DNA of 64,000 nt from Seohaeicola saemankumensis (GCF_021021435.1 NZ_JAINWI010000005.1:124001-188000), one strand, 5' to 3'. Positions 53,947 through 62,170 are shown, counted from the stretch's first letter. The notes: generated by a model from the letters alone, not told the origin. Numbers and translations: made by a program.

Positions 53947-53990
53947 ATGCTACCCTCCATCAAGATGGCACAAACCAGCGATGATCGAGG

Positions 53991-55436
53991 CTACTCCGGA
54001 TCGGTGGCGAAAATCAAACGTTCCGCACAAGGGGCAACGCGCAGGATATTGGTCGTGCCAGCTTTGTTGAACGGCACGCCCGCGATCACAAGAATCTGCT
54101 CTTCCTCGGTCGCGTAGCCCTGCGCCCGTGCCGCGCGCGCGGCATTGACCACGGCCATCTTGAAACGGTCAAGCGCCTCGGTCATCACGCAGTTGACACC
54201 CCATGTCAGGGCCAGCCGCCGCGCAGTGGCGCGCAGGCTTGTCATGGCGATAATCGGCACGCGGGGACGCTCGCGCGCAGTCAGCAAGGCGGTGGTGCCC
54301 GACTGCGTATAGCAGCAGATCGCCCTGATATTCGTAGTCTCGGCGATCTCGCGCGCGGCGGCGACGATACCGTCGGCAACGGTGGTGCGGTTGGCCTTGC
54401 GGCTGGCCTCGATCACCTCGCGGTATGTCGGATCGCTCTCGACCTCGATTGCGACATTGTTCATCGTGCTGACAGCCTCAACCGGATATTGCCCGGCGGC
54501 GGATTCCGCGCTGAGCATGATGGCGTCTGCGCCTTCATAGATGGCTGTGGCCACGTCTGAGACTTCGGCCCGCGTGGGCATCGGACTTTCGATCATGGAT
54601 TCCAGCATCTGTGTCGCAACGATCACCGGCTTGGCAACCGACCGGCAGCGCCGGACAAGCCGTTTCTGGATCGGTGGCACGTTCTGCACGGGCAACTCCA
54701 CACCCAGATCGCCGCGCGCGACCATAATGCCGTCACTGACCGCCAGAATGTCGTCAAAGCATTTCACAGCCGAGGGTTTTTCAATCTTCGACAGGATCGC
54801 TGCCCGTCCGCCCGCCAGTTCGCGGGCCTCGATCACGTCTTCGGGGCGCTGAACAAAGGACAGGGCCAGCCAGTCGACACCCAAAGCGCAGGCAAATTCC
54901 AGATCCTTGCGATCCTTGTCCGATAAAGCGGCAAGCGGCAGCACCACATCCGGCACGTTCACGCCTTTGCGGTTCGAGATAGTGCCGCCCACGGTCACCG
55001 TGCAATTTGCAAAATCGGGGCCGCAGCTTGTCACGGTCAGACGGATCTTGCCGTCATTGACCAGAAGGTTTGCGCCCTTTTCCAGTGCGGCAAAAATCTC
55101 GGGATGTGGCAGGCAGACGCGGGTTGCATCGCCTTCGGCCGGATCAAGATCAAGCTGGAAAGCAGCGCCTTCGACCAGTTCCTCTTCGCCTCTGGCAAAG
55201 CTGCCGACCCGCAGCTTCGGCCCTTGAAGATCGGCCAGAATCGCGATCGGGCTATCCAGATCTTTCTCGATCTGGCGGATGATGGCGTGACGCGCGCGGA
55301 TATCCTCATGGGTGCCGTGGCTCATGTTCAGGCGGAATACATCTGCGCCTGCTTCGTGCAGCGCACGGATCATCTCGTAGTCGTTGGAAGAGGGGCCAAG
55401 TGTCGCCACGATCTTCACATTACGGTGCCGTCTCAT
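53991..55436 (-). CDS. pyk: pyruvate kinase
   Basis: A 481-residue pyruvate kinase, which makes ATP and pyruvate from phosphoenolpyruvate. Motifs: RLNMSHGTHEDI, ILADLQGPKLRVG, LLVNDGKIRLTV, the catalytic Lys in AILSKIEKPSAV, metal ligands in GIMVARGDLGVELP, and VATQMLESMIESPMPTRAEVSD. The C-terminal effector domain is complete. The start at ATG 55436 follows AGGGGAC; an in-frame start at 55484 is less likely. It is divergent from the N-formylglutamate amidohydrolase gene. Confidence 0.97.
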   Translation of the reverse strand: MRRHRNVKIVATLGPSSNDYEMIRALHEAGADVFRLNMSHGTHEDIRARHAIIRQIEKDLDSPIAILADLQGPKLRVGSFARGEEELVEGAAFQLDLDPAEGDATRVCLPHPEIFAALEKGANLLVNDGKIRLTVTSCGPDFANCTVTVGGTISNRKGVNVPDVVLPLAALSDKDRKDLEFACALGVDWLALSFVQRPEDVIEARELAGGRAAILSKIEKPSAVKCFDDILAVSDGIMVARGDLGVELPVQNVPPIQKRLVRRCRSVAKPVIVATQMLESMIESPMPTRAEVSDVATAIYEGADAIMLSAESAAGQYPVEAVSTMNNVAIEVESDPTYREVIEASRKANRTTVADGIVAAAREIAETTNIRAICCYTQSGTTALLTARERPRVPIIAMTSLRATARRLALTWGVNCVMTEALDRFKMAVVNAARAARAQGYATEEEQILVIAGVPFNKAGTTNILRVAPCAERLIFATDPE

Positions 55437-55562
55437 ACTTATGTCCCCTGATCTGGGTTGTTTTGCGGATGTTATCGCCATCAATCACCCAATCGCCGCG
55501 ACTGTGCAATTCCATTCCCTTGTTATCTGTCCTAGGACTTCGCCAAAGGAAATGACAGCCCC

Positions 55563-56306
55563 ATGACATACGCCCCATTCGAAATCATCGGTGCAGACAG
55601 ATCGTCACGTTGGCTTGTGACCTGCGATCATGCAGCAAATACCGTGCCTGACTTTGTGGGCGGAGGCGATCTGGGGCTGGCGACCTGCGACATGGAGCGC
55701 CACATCGCCTATGATATAGGCGCAGCGGGTGTCAGTCGCGCTTTGGCCGATGCGTTGGGATGCCCCGCCATCCTGTCAAACTTCTCACGCCTCGTGATTG
55801 ATCCCAACCGGGGCGAGGATGATCCGACGCTGTTGATGAAGCTTTATGACGGGACGATCATTCCCGCCAACCGGTATGCCGATGCGGATCAGCTTGAGAT
55901 GCGGTTGAACCGCTGCTACCGGCCGTATCACACGGCCTACGCGGAACTTGCGGCGCGGCGCGCGGATACGGTGATCGTGTCGGTGCACAGCTTCACCCCG
56001 CAATTGCAGGGACGTCCGCCGCGCCCCTGGCATGTGGGAGTGCTTTATGCTGCCGATACTCGCCTGGCCCGTCCGCTACTTGCGCGGCTTCACGCGGAAC
56101 CCGATATATGTATCGGGGAAAACGAACCTTATGGCGGGCATTTGCCCGGTGACGCGATCGCGCGTCACGCCATTGCATGGCAACGTCTGAATGCGCTGAT
56201 CGAGATCCGCAACGATCTGATCGCAACACCCGATACGCAGATCCGCTGGGCAGAACGGCTTGCCCCGATCCTGCAACAGGCACTGGCCGATACCGGCCGG
56301 CCATGA
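55563..56306 (+). CDS. N-formylglutamate amidohydrolase
   Basis: A 247-residue N-formylglutamate amidohydrolase (FGase) family protein, a zinc hydrolase that in histidine degradation releases formate from N-formyl-glutamate. The signature begins with WLVTCDHAANTVPDFVG and continues with HIAYDIGAAGVSRALADALG, RLVIDPNRGEDDPTLLMKLYDG, VIVSVHSFTPQLQG and ENEPYGGHLPGDAIARHA. No hut genes are adjacent. It is followed 14 bp later by the DUF1244 gene, with GGAGAG before that start. Confidence 0.92.
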   Translation: MTYAPFEIIGADRSSRWLVTCDHAANTVPDFVGGGDLGLATCDMERHIAYDIGAAGVSRALADALGCPAILSNFSRLVIDPNRGEDDPTLLMKLYDGTIIPANRYADADQLEMRLNRCYRPYHTAYAELAARRADTVIVSVHSFTPQLQGRPPRPWHVGVLYAADTRLARPLLARLHAEPDICIGENEPYGGHLPGDAIARHAIAWQRLNALIEIRNDLIATPDTQIRWAERLAPILQQALADTGRP

Positions 56307-56320
56307 AAGGAGAGTGACCG

Positions 56321-56638
56321 ATGCAAGTCCAGACCCGCATTGAACTTGAGGCCGCAGCCTTCCGCGCCCTGCGCGACCACCTGATGGTGCAGCGCCCCGA
56401 TGTGCAGAATATCGACATGATGAATTTGGCAGGCTTCTGCCGCAACTGCCTGAGCCGCTGGTATCAGGAGGCCGCCAATGCGCGCGGTATCGAGATGGGC
56501 AAGGAAGAGGCACGCGAGGTTTTCTATGGTATGCCCTATGACACTTGGCGCGCCCAGCAAGCCGAGGCCAGCCCCGAAAAACAAGCCGCCTTCAAGGTGG
56601 CTTTTGACGAGAACGTCACGAAAAAAGCGCCGAAGTAA
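56321..56638 (+). CDS. DUF1244 family protein
   Basis: A 105-residue protein of the DUF1244 (SMc04008-like) family, recognised from AAAFRALRDHLMVQRPDVQNIDMMNLAGFCRNCLSRWYQEAA and EEAREVFYGMPYDTWRAQ. The Cys-x-x-Cys in FCRNCLSRW could bind a metal. Function is unknown. It is coupled by proximity to the FGase gene, an association also common elsewhere in alphaproteobacteria as I recall. The intrinsic terminator begins inside its last codons. Confidence 0.9.
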   Translation: MQVQTRIELEAAAFRALRDHLMVQRPDVQNIDMMNLAGFCRNCLSRWYQEAANARGIEMGKEEAREVFYGMPYDTWRAQQAEASPEKQAAFKVAFDENVTKKAPK

Positions 56639-56654
56639 CCAGCGGCGCTTTTTT
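56621..56654. terminator. bidirectional intrinsic terminator overlapping the DUF1244 stop
   Basis: AAAAAAGCGCCG pairs perfectly with CGGCGCTTTTTT around a 10-base loop. The left arm encodes the last residues of DUF1244 (KKAP) and the loop contains the stop codon at 56636-56638. The A- and T-runs allow termination in both directions, so it can also serve the D-amino-acid transaminase gene ending at 56698. Confidence 0.92.
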
Positions 56655-56668
56655 ATCAAATATTCGTT

Positions 56669-56692
56669 CAGACGCCCAGACGCCCAGACGCC
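56669..56692. repeat. short tandem repeat
   Basis: CAGACGCC occurs three times in a row in the gap between the terminator and the end of the transaminase gene. It is probably a slippage product without function. Confidence 0.6.
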
Positions 56693-56697
56693 CGTTT

Positions 56698-57558
56698 TTA
56701 GACCGCAGCCTTGATGCTTTCGTCCAGATAGATCTCGCGCAGCCGCGCGGCAACGGGGCCTGGGGTGCCGTCACGCAGTTTTACACCGTCGATTTCGACC
56801 ACCGGCATCACGAAAGCCGATGCAGAGGTGATGAACGCCTCATCTGCTTCCTGCGCCTCTGCAATCGTAAAGGGGCGTTCCTGGACCTCCATCTGCGCTT
56901 CGCGGGCAAAGCGCAGCACGGCCGCGCGGGTGATTCCGTGCAGGATATCATGGCTCAATTGGCGGGTGATGATCCGGTTGCCCTTGACGATATAGGCGTT
57001 GTTCGATGTGCCCTCGGTCACGGCACCGTCTTCGACCATCCACGCATCGTCGCATCCGGCTTTCTTGGCCATCATCTTGCCCATCGACGGATAGAGCAGT
57101 TGCACCGTCTTGATATCGCGCCGTCCCCAGCGGATATCCTCGATGCTGATCACCTTGATACCGGCTTTGGCCGCTGGGCTGTTTGCCAACCCCGGCTTGT
57201 TCTGGGTGAACAGCACCAGCGTTGGCGTGGTGGTTTCGGTGTCCGGAAAGGCGAAATCGCGATCACCCGCCGAACCGCGCGTGATCTGGAGATAGATCAT
57301 GCCATCCTCGATCCCGTTCACGCGCACCAACTCGCGGTGGATATCCAGAAGGTCGTCGAATGCAGCGGGTTTTTGCATGTCCAACTCGTTCAGGGAACGC
57401 TCAAGCCGCACACGGTGACCCTCGAAGTCGATCAGCTTGCCGCCAAGCACGGATGTCACCTCATAGACGCCATCGGCCATCAGAAAGCCGCGATCAAAGA
57501 TCGACACCTTGGCTTCGGTCTCGGGAAGGTATTCTCCGTTCACATAGACAGTACGCAT
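56698..57558 (-). CDS. dat: D-amino-acid transaminase
   Basis: A 286-residue class IV PLP aminotransferase resembling D-alanine/D-amino-acid transaminase. It opens with RTVYVNGEYLPETEAKVSIFDRGFLMADGVYEVTSV. The Schiff-base Lys is in RRDIKTVQLLYPSMGKMMAKKAG, and later blocks are DDAWMVEDGAVTEGTSNNAYIV and EAFITSASAFVMPVVEIDG. It converts D-amino acids to 2-oxo acids with D-glutamate as the paired product or donor. It lies directly downstream of the DgcA/DgcN genes on the same strand, which makes a joint role in D-glutamate and D-amino-acid use likely. Confidence 0.9.
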   Translation of the reverse strand: MRTVYVNGEYLPETEAKVSIFDRGFLMADGVYEVTSVLGGKLIDFEGHRVRLERSLNELDMQKPAAFDDLLDIHRELVRVNGIEDGMIYLQITRGSAGDRDFAFPDTETTTPTLVLFTQNKPGLANSPAAKAGIKVISIEDIRWGRRDIKTVQLLYPSMGKMMAKKAGCDDAWMVEDGAVTEGTSNNAYIVKGNRIITRQLSHDILHGITRAAVLRFAREAQMEVQERPFTIAEAQEADEAFITSASAFVMPVVEIDGVKLRDGTPGPVAARLREIYLDESIKAAV

Positions 57559-57591
57559 GATCTGGTCTCCTGGTGTTGCGGGTGTCGCGGG

Positions 57592-58557
57592 TCAGCCCCA
57601 AAGGTCCGGTTCAGGCGGGTGCACCCCGGCATCATCGAATAAAAGCGGCGTGTCGCGGTCTTCGGCCAGAAGCAGCGGCCCGTCAAGATCTGTCACCATC
57701 GCGCCCTGTGCCACCAGTGTCGCAGGGGCCATAGCCAGCGAGCTGCCGACCATGCAGCCGACCATCACCTTGAAGCCCTGTGCAATTGCTGCATCGCGCA
57801 GGGCCAGCGCCTCGGTCAGACCACCAGTTTTATCCAGCTTGATGTTGACCACGTCATATTTGCCCACCAGATGCGGCAGGCTGTGCCGGTCATGGCAGCT
57901 TTCATCGGCGCAAACAGGCACCGGACGCTCCATTCCGATCAACACCTCATCCTGCGAGGCGGGCAGGGGTTGTTCCACCAGCGCCACGCCCAACCGCACC
58001 AGATGCGGGGCCAGATCCGCATAGACATCCGCCGACCAGCCCTCGTTCGCGTCCACGATAATGATGGACTTCGGCGCGCCCCGCCGCACGGCCTCAAGCC
58101 GCGGCATGTCGTCGGGCGTGCCGAGCTTGATTTTCAGCACAGGGCGGAACGCATGTTTGGCGGCTTGCGCCTCCATCTCGGCGGGTTCCGCCAAAGACAG
58201 CGTATAGGCTGTAATCTCCGGCTCGGGCTTGGACAGCCCCGCCAGTTCCCAGACGCGTTTGCCGCTTTGTTTGGCTTCAAGATCCCACAGCGCGCAATCC
58301 ACCGCATTACGCGCGGCCCCTGCGGGCAGCAGATCATAAAGCGCCGCGCGAGTGATTTGTCCGCTCAGCCCTTCGATCTGCGCCGTAACAGAATCCAATG
58401 TCTCGTCATAGCGCGCATAGGGCACGCACTCGCCCCAACCGATGACTCCGCCATCGGTAATGCGCACGGTCAGAACCTGCGCCTCGGTCCGTGATCCGCG
58501 GCTGATCGTGAAGACCTGCGCCAGCTTGAACACATCCCGCTCAACTGTGATCTGCAT
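57592..58557 (-). CDS. dgcA: dipeptide-epimerase-like enzyme, probable N-acetyl-D-glutamate racemase DgcA
   Basis: A 321-residue enolase-superfamily enzyme of the L-Ala-D/L-Glu epimerase type. Catalytic blocks: KIKLG (Lys pair), IIVDANEGWS, VEQPLPASQ, CADESCHDR, VVNIKLDKTGGL, GCMVGSS and DLDGPLLLAEDRD. Adjacent DUF1611 and D-amino-acid transaminase genes match the D-glutamate pathway described in marine bacteria, in which DgcN acetylates D-glutamate and DgcA inverts N-acetyl-D-glutamate to the L-form. A murein-peptide epimerase is the alternative. The start at 58557 leaves dispersed motif copy 5 in the leader. Confidence 0.85.
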   Translation of the reverse strand: MQITVERDVFKLAQVFTISRGSRTEAQVLTVRITDGGVIGWGECVPYARYDETLDSVTAQIEGLSGQITRAALYDLLPAGAARNAVDCALWDLEAKQSGKRVWELAGLSKPEPEITAYTLSLAEPAEMEAQAAKHAFRPVLKIKLGTPDDMPRLEAVRRGAPKSIIIVDANEGWSADVYADLAPHLVRLGVALVEQPLPASQDEVLIGMERPVPVCADESCHDRHSLPHLVGKYDVVNIKLDKTGGLTEALALRDAAIAQGFKVMVGCMVGSSLAMAPATLVAQGAMVTDLDGPLLLAEDRDTPLLFDDAGVHPPEPDLWG

Positions 58558-58569
58558 GGTCCGTCCCCG

Positions 58570-58591
58570 TTTCATCTTGCTGCAAATACTC
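58570..58591 (-). repeat. dispersed post-stop motif, copy 5
   Basis: On the minus strand GAGTATTT-GCA-GCAAGATGAAA, 51 bp after the dgcN stop (58642) and 12 bp before the dgcA start (58557), in the same direction as both genes. Here the motif lies inside an operon and not at its end. Confidence 0.7.
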
Positions 58592-58641
58592 TGATCCTCC
58601 GGCACGACACAGTGCGCCAGAGGATATCAGTCAAAGACCTG

Positions 58642-59643
58642 TCAGATCGCGGCCAGCGCGTCCACCAGCTTGTCCGCGCCATAGCGGTAAGGGTCTGTCG
58701 CTGGCAGGCCAAGCCGCTTTTCCACATCGGCCAGATAGGCCTGCGCGTCTTCCTCGCTCATGTGCTGGGTGTTGATCGCGTAACCGATGACCTGACATGC
58801 AGGATTTGCGACCTTCGCCAGTTCCAGCGCTATGTCCCGCACCAGCTCAAGGCTGGGCAGTTTGTAGCCGGGCAGGCCGCGCATATGCTCGCGCGTGGGT
58901 TCATGGCACACGACCAGCGCATCTGGTTGCCCGCCATGGATCAGCGCCATGGTGACACCGGAATAGGACACGTGGAACAAGCTGCCCTGACCCTCGATCA
59001 TGTCCCAGTGATCTGCATCGTTGTCAGGCGTCAACCATTCCACCGATCCGGCCATGAAATCCGCAATCACCGCATCAAGGGGCACACCGTCACCGGTGAT
59101 CAGGATTCCTGTCTGGCCTGTTGCGCGGAAGCTGGATTTCAACCCCCGTGCTTTCATTTCGCGGTCCATGCACAGAGCCGTATACATCTTGCCCACCGAA
59201 CAATCGGTGCCAACCGCCAGACACCGCTTCCCTGTGCGCTTCACCCCGTTGGCTATGGGATATTGGACAGAGGGCACCCGCACATCATGCAACTGTCGGC
59301 CAGTTGCTTGTGCGACCGCCACCAGATCAAGTTCGTCCCGCAGAAGGTTGTGCAGACCAGATGCAAGGTCGAACCCTTCCTCAAGCGCTTGCACCAGAAC
59401 CTTTTTCCAGGCGGCCGAGATAATGCCGCCACGGTTGGCGACACCGATCACAAGCGTCTTGGCTCCGGCAGCGCGGGCTTCCTCCAGCGTCATGTCTGGC
59501 AGGCGCATATCGGCCTTGCACCCTTCCATGCGGAACTGGCCCACGGCATTTTGCGGGCGCCAGTCCTTGATCCCTTGCGCGACTTTGGCGGCCAGACTGT
59601 CAGGCGCGTCGCCCAGAAACAGAAGATACGGAGTCTCGATCAT
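58642..59643 (-). CDS. dgcN: DUF1611 family protein, probable D-glutamate N-acetyltransferase DgcN
   Basis: A 333-residue DUF1611 protein. It has an N-terminal Rossmann-like domain (PYLLFLGDAPDSLAAKVAQGI, KTLVIGVANRGG) and a C-terminal P-loop-like domain with AVGTDCSVGKMYTAL, FRATGQTGILITGDGVPLD and IEGQGSLFHVSYSGV. In marine bacteria this family was reported to acetylate D-glutamate as the first step of a D-glutamate catabolic route with DgcA, the gene next to it. The ATG at 59643 follows GAGAGGG; an in-frame start at 59706 is less likely. Two palindromes lie upstream. Confidence 0.87.
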   Translation of the reverse strand: MIETPYLLFLGDAPDSLAAKVAQGIKDWRPQNAVGQFRMEGCKADMRLPDMTLEEARAAGAKTLVIGVANRGGIISAAWKKVLVQALEEGFDLASGLHNLLRDELDLVAVAQATGRQLHDVRVPSVQYPIANGVKRTGKRCLAVGTDCSVGKMYTALCMDREMKARGLKSSFRATGQTGILITGDGVPLDAVIADFMAGSVEWLTPDNDADHWDMIEGQGSLFHVSYSGVTMALIHGGQPDALVVCHEPTREHMRGLPGYKLPSLELVRDIALELAKVANPACQVIGYAINTQHMSEEDAQAYLADVEKRLGLPATDPYRYGADKLVDALAAI

Positions 59644-59683
59644 AGCGGTGGCCCTCTCACATGCGGTTTCGTCGCAGAGATTT

Positions 59684-59733
59684 ACGGATTCTGCGCGGGA
59701 TTGCATTGCGAATCCGTCAGCAGATTGCGCAAT
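59684..59733. promoter_or_regulatory. inverted repeats between dgcN and malyl-CoA lyase genes
   Basis: In the 277-bp divergent gap 59644-59920, ACGGATTC (59684-59691) and GAATCCGT (59710-59717) form a perfect 8-bp inverted repeat with an 18-bp spacer, 41 bp upstream of dgcN. ATTGCGCAAT (59724-59733) is a perfect palindrome next to it. Both may be regulator sites for dgcN or the lyase gene. I see no coding gene in the gap. Confidence 0.45.
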
Positions 59734-59920
59734 TGCACAAGATCCTCCGGCAGTTGATCAAATTACGCGCAGAATCTTCGAAATCATGGCTCGACTCGCG
59801 CGCTGGATGCGGCGTTGCAGCGTCATGCCGCGGCCGCAAAAGGCCCTTGCGTGAAGTCGCGCAATTTCATACCCAATGTCGGCAGAAAAACGTAATATCA
59901 TTACCCGAAAGGACCACCCG

Positions 59921-60877
59921 ATGAGCTTTCGTATCCAGCCCGCCGCGCCCGCCCGTCCCAACCGCTGCCAGTTGTTCGGACCGGGCTCGCGCCCTGCGAT
60001 CTTCGAGAAGATGGCCACTAGCGCCGCGGATGTGATCAACATCGACCTCGAGGATTCGGTGGCTCCCTCCGACAAGGACTCTGCCCGCGCCAATGTTATC
60101 AAAGCCATCAACGAGATGGACTGGGGCAATAAATATCTGTCTGTGCGGATCAACGGTTTGGATACACCGTGGTGGTACCGCGATGTTGTCGATCTGCTGG
60201 AACAAGGTGGCGAGCGCCTGAACCAGATCATGATCCCCAAGGTTGGCTGCGCCGAGGATGTCTATGCCGTCGATGCGCTCGTGACGGCGATCGAACGTGC
60301 CAAAGGCCGCAAGACACCGATCACTTTCGAGGTGATCATCGAATCCGCCGCCGGTATCGCCCATGTCGAGGCGATTGCCGCCTCAAGCCCGCGCTTGCAG
60401 GCGATGAGCCTTGGCGCTGCCGATTTTGCCGCCTCGATGGGGATGCAGACCACGGGAATCGGCGGCACACAGGCCGATTACTATATGTTGCATGAAGGTG
60501 CGAAATACTGGTCCGATCCATGGCATTGGGCGCAGACCGCCATCGTTGCCGCCTGCCGGACGCATGGTATTCTGCCGGTGGACGGGCCTTTTGGCGATTT
60601 CAGCGATGACGAAGGCTTCCGCGCGCAGGCGCGCCGCTCGGCCACGCTGGGCATGGTCGGCAAATGGGCGATCCACCCCAAACAAGTGGCGCTGTCGAAC
60701 GAGATTTTCACCCCGTCTGACGAGGCTGTCGCCGAGGCGCGTGAAATCCTCGCCGCGATGGAGCAAGCCAAGGCGCGCGGTGAGGGGGCGACTGTCTACA
60801 AGGGGCGTCTGGTCGATATCGCCTCGATCAAACAGGCCGAAGTGATTGTGCGCCAGTCCGAGATGATCGCCCGCTGA
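59921..60877 (+). CDS. mcl1: L-malyl-CoA/beta-methylmalyl-CoA lyase
   Basis: A 318-residue CitE-like lyase, the length of Rhodobacter Mcl1. It reversibly cleaves L-malyl-CoA and beta-methylmalyl-CoA to glyoxylate plus acetyl- or propionyl-CoA, a step of the ethylmalonyl-CoA pathway and of C1/C2 assimilation. Motifs: FGPGSRPAIFEKMATSAADVINIDLEDSVAPSDK, VRINGLDTPWWYRD, IMIPKVGCAEDVY, FEVIIESAAGIAHVEAI, SLGAADFAASMG and GKWAIHPKQVALSNEIF. The start at 59921 is chosen to match the family; an in-frame start at 59876 exists. Confidence 0.95.
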   Translation: MSFRIQPAAPARPNRCQLFGPGSRPAIFEKMATSAADVINIDLEDSVAPSDKDSARANVIKAINEMDWGNKYLSVRINGLDTPWWYRDVVDLLEQGGERLNQIMIPKVGCAEDVYAVDALVTAIERAKGRKTPITFEVIIESAAGIAHVEAIAASSPRLQAMSLGAADFAASMGMQTTGIGGTQADYYMLHEGAKYWSDPWHWAQTAIVAACRTHGILPVDGPFGDFSDDEGFRAQARRSATLGMVGKWAIHPKQVALSNEIFTPSDEAVAEAREILAAMEQAKARGEGATVYKGRLVDIASIKQAEVIVRQSEMIAR

Positions 60878-60925
60878 TCCGCGCGGACTATCCTCCCCAC
60901 CCCGCAGGCGGGGCGGTGGCAATTC

Positions 60926-60947
60926 GCGTATTTTCGGCAAGATCAAG
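60926..60947 (+). repeat. dispersed post-stop motif, copy 6
   Basis: GCGTATTT-TCG-GCAAGATCAAG, the least perfect copy, 49 bp after the malyl-CoA lyase stop and in its orientation. It is preceded by a GC-rich inverted repeat (CCCCGC...GCGGGG, about 60899-60914), an arrangement like that of copy 3. Confidence 0.6.
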
Positions 60948-60958
60948 CGCGGCTGTCG

Positions 60959-61411
60959 TCAGCCGCGCTCGTCTTTGGGTGAGCCCATGACAACGAATGA
61001 CGTGATCGAATTGACCTGCGGCAAGGTGCCCAGCACATCGGTGTGAAAGCGTTTGTAGGCTGTGAGGTCCGCCGCTTCGATCCGAAGCAGATATTCGACA
61101 TTGCCGGTGATGTTATGACATTCCCGCACTTCCGGCGCACGGGCGATGGATTTCTCGAAGGCTTCCTGTGCTGCTTTTGTATGCGTGTTCAGCCCGACCG
61201 TGATATAAGCGGTAAACCCGACGCCCATGGCTGCGGGGTCGAGAATCGCGCGATACCCCCTGATCACACCGCGCCGTTCCAGTTCCTGCACGCGCCTGAG
61301 ACAGGCCGATGGCGACAGGCCCACGCGATCTGCAAGATCGGTGTTGCTGATGCGCCCGTTGCGCGAAAGCTCCCGCAATATATGAGCGTTTATTTTGTCT
61401 GTATCTGTCAT
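60959..61411 (-). CDS. Lrp/AsnC family transcriptional regulator
   Basis: A 150-residue Lrp/AsnC regulator. The N-terminal helix-turn-helix is INAHILRELSRNGRISNTDLADRVGLSPSACLRRVQELERRG, and the C-terminal RAM (amino-acid sensing) domain is GVGFTAYITVGLNTHTKAAQEAFE and ECHNITGNVEYLLRIEAADL. It is divergent from a LysE-type exporter, with an AT-rich 72-bp gap between, so it probably controls that exporter in response to an amino acid. Its stop converges with the malyl-CoA lyase gene. Confidence 0.92.
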   Translation of the reverse strand: MTDTDKINAHILRELSRNGRISNTDLADRVGLSPSACLRRVQELERRGVIRGYRAILDPAAMGVGFTAYITVGLNTHTKAAQEAFEKSIARAPEVRECHNITGNVEYLLRIEAADLTAYKRFHTDVLGTLPQVNSITSFVVMGSPKDERG

Positions 61412-61479
61412 TTGTTGCTATTTTTATCAAAAGATTTACATAAAAGCAATCTAATTGCGTGTGTAGTCGCATAATGTTG

Positions 61480-61496
61480 CATCATGACGCATGATG
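61480..61496. promoter_or_regulatory. palindrome across the lysE-family start codon
   Basis: CATCATG-ACG-CATGATG is a perfect 7-3-7 inverted repeat that includes the start codon at 61484. It may be an operator for the divergent Lrp-type regulator or an mRNA hairpin affecting initiation; chance is possible. Confidence 0.3.
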
Positions 61497-62086
61497 TTAC
61501 TTTTGCCCTGACAGCCTTTGCATTCGTCTCGTCGATCACGCCGGGGCCGAACAATCTGATGCTGTTGACATCGGGCGCAAATTTCGGGTTTCGCCGGACC
61601 TTGCCGCATATGTTGGGAATCGGAATCGGTTTCGGTGTCATGATCGTTCTGGTCGGGTTGGGGCTGGTGCGGATTTTCGATGCCTTTCCAGTCGCCCATC
61701 TGGTGTTGACCGTTGTTGGAACTGCCTATCTTCTGTGGCTTTCGTGGAAAATCGCCAATGCCCAACCGCCTGATGCGGCGCGTGCCGGTACGAAGCCGTT
61801 CACTTTTGTTCAGGCAGCGCTGTTTCAGTGGGTAAATCCAAAAGCATGGCAGATGGCGCTTACGGCGATCACGCTTTATGCGCCTGACCGGACTGCCGTG
61901 GCGATCTTCTGGGTGGCGCTGGTTTTTGCGATGATCAATCTGCCTTCGGTCAGCATATGGACGGTTCTGGGTCAGCAAATGCGCCGCATTCTGTCCAAGC
62001 CCGGCCGTTTGCGCGCCTTCAACTGGAGCATGGCGGCGCTACTGGTGGCATCGCTGGTTCCCGCGATTCTTCCCAGATTAGGCTGA
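61484..62086 (+). CDS. LysE family amino acid exporter
   Basis: A 200-residue LysE/RhtB-type membrane exporter with five to six hydrophobic helices. The N-terminal family motif is FAFVSSITPGPNNLMLLTSGANFGFRRTLPHMLGI, and later blocks are TAYLLWLSWKIA and FTFVQAALFQWVNPKAWQMALTAI. It exports an amino acid or a related metabolite. The divergent Lrp/AsnC gene is its likely regulator. The particular amino acid is not readable; the nearby D-glutamate genes make amino-acid overflow control plausible but unproven. Confidence 0.92.
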   Translation: MTHDVTFALTAFAFVSSITPGPNNLMLLTSGANFGFRRTLPHMLGIGIGFGVMIVLVGLGLVRIFDAFPVAHLVLTVVGTAYLLWLSWKIANAQPPDAARAGTKPFTFVQAALFQWVNPKAWQMALTAITLYAPDRTAVAIFWVALVFAMINLPSVSIWTVLGQQMRRILSKPGRLRAFNWSMAALLVASLVPAILPRLG

Positions 62087-62114
62087 ACCAGACAGGCCGG
62101 ATTGCACGACCCCG

Positions 62115-62143
62115 TTGCATCCGTCGCCTGACAGGGTCATATA
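62115..62143 (+). promoter_or_regulatory. candidate promoter of accA
   Basis: TTGCAT and CATATA separated by 17 bp lie 28-56 bp upstream of the accA start, a reasonable sigma-70-type arrangement. Confidence 0.35.
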
Positions 62144-62170
62144 CCTCACGTTTACAGGTGGAGTGAGCGC

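Noticed and set aside
58612-59757. 381-codon plus-strand ORF opposite dgcN
   Set aside because: Antisense shadow of an intact DUF1611 gene, no motifs.
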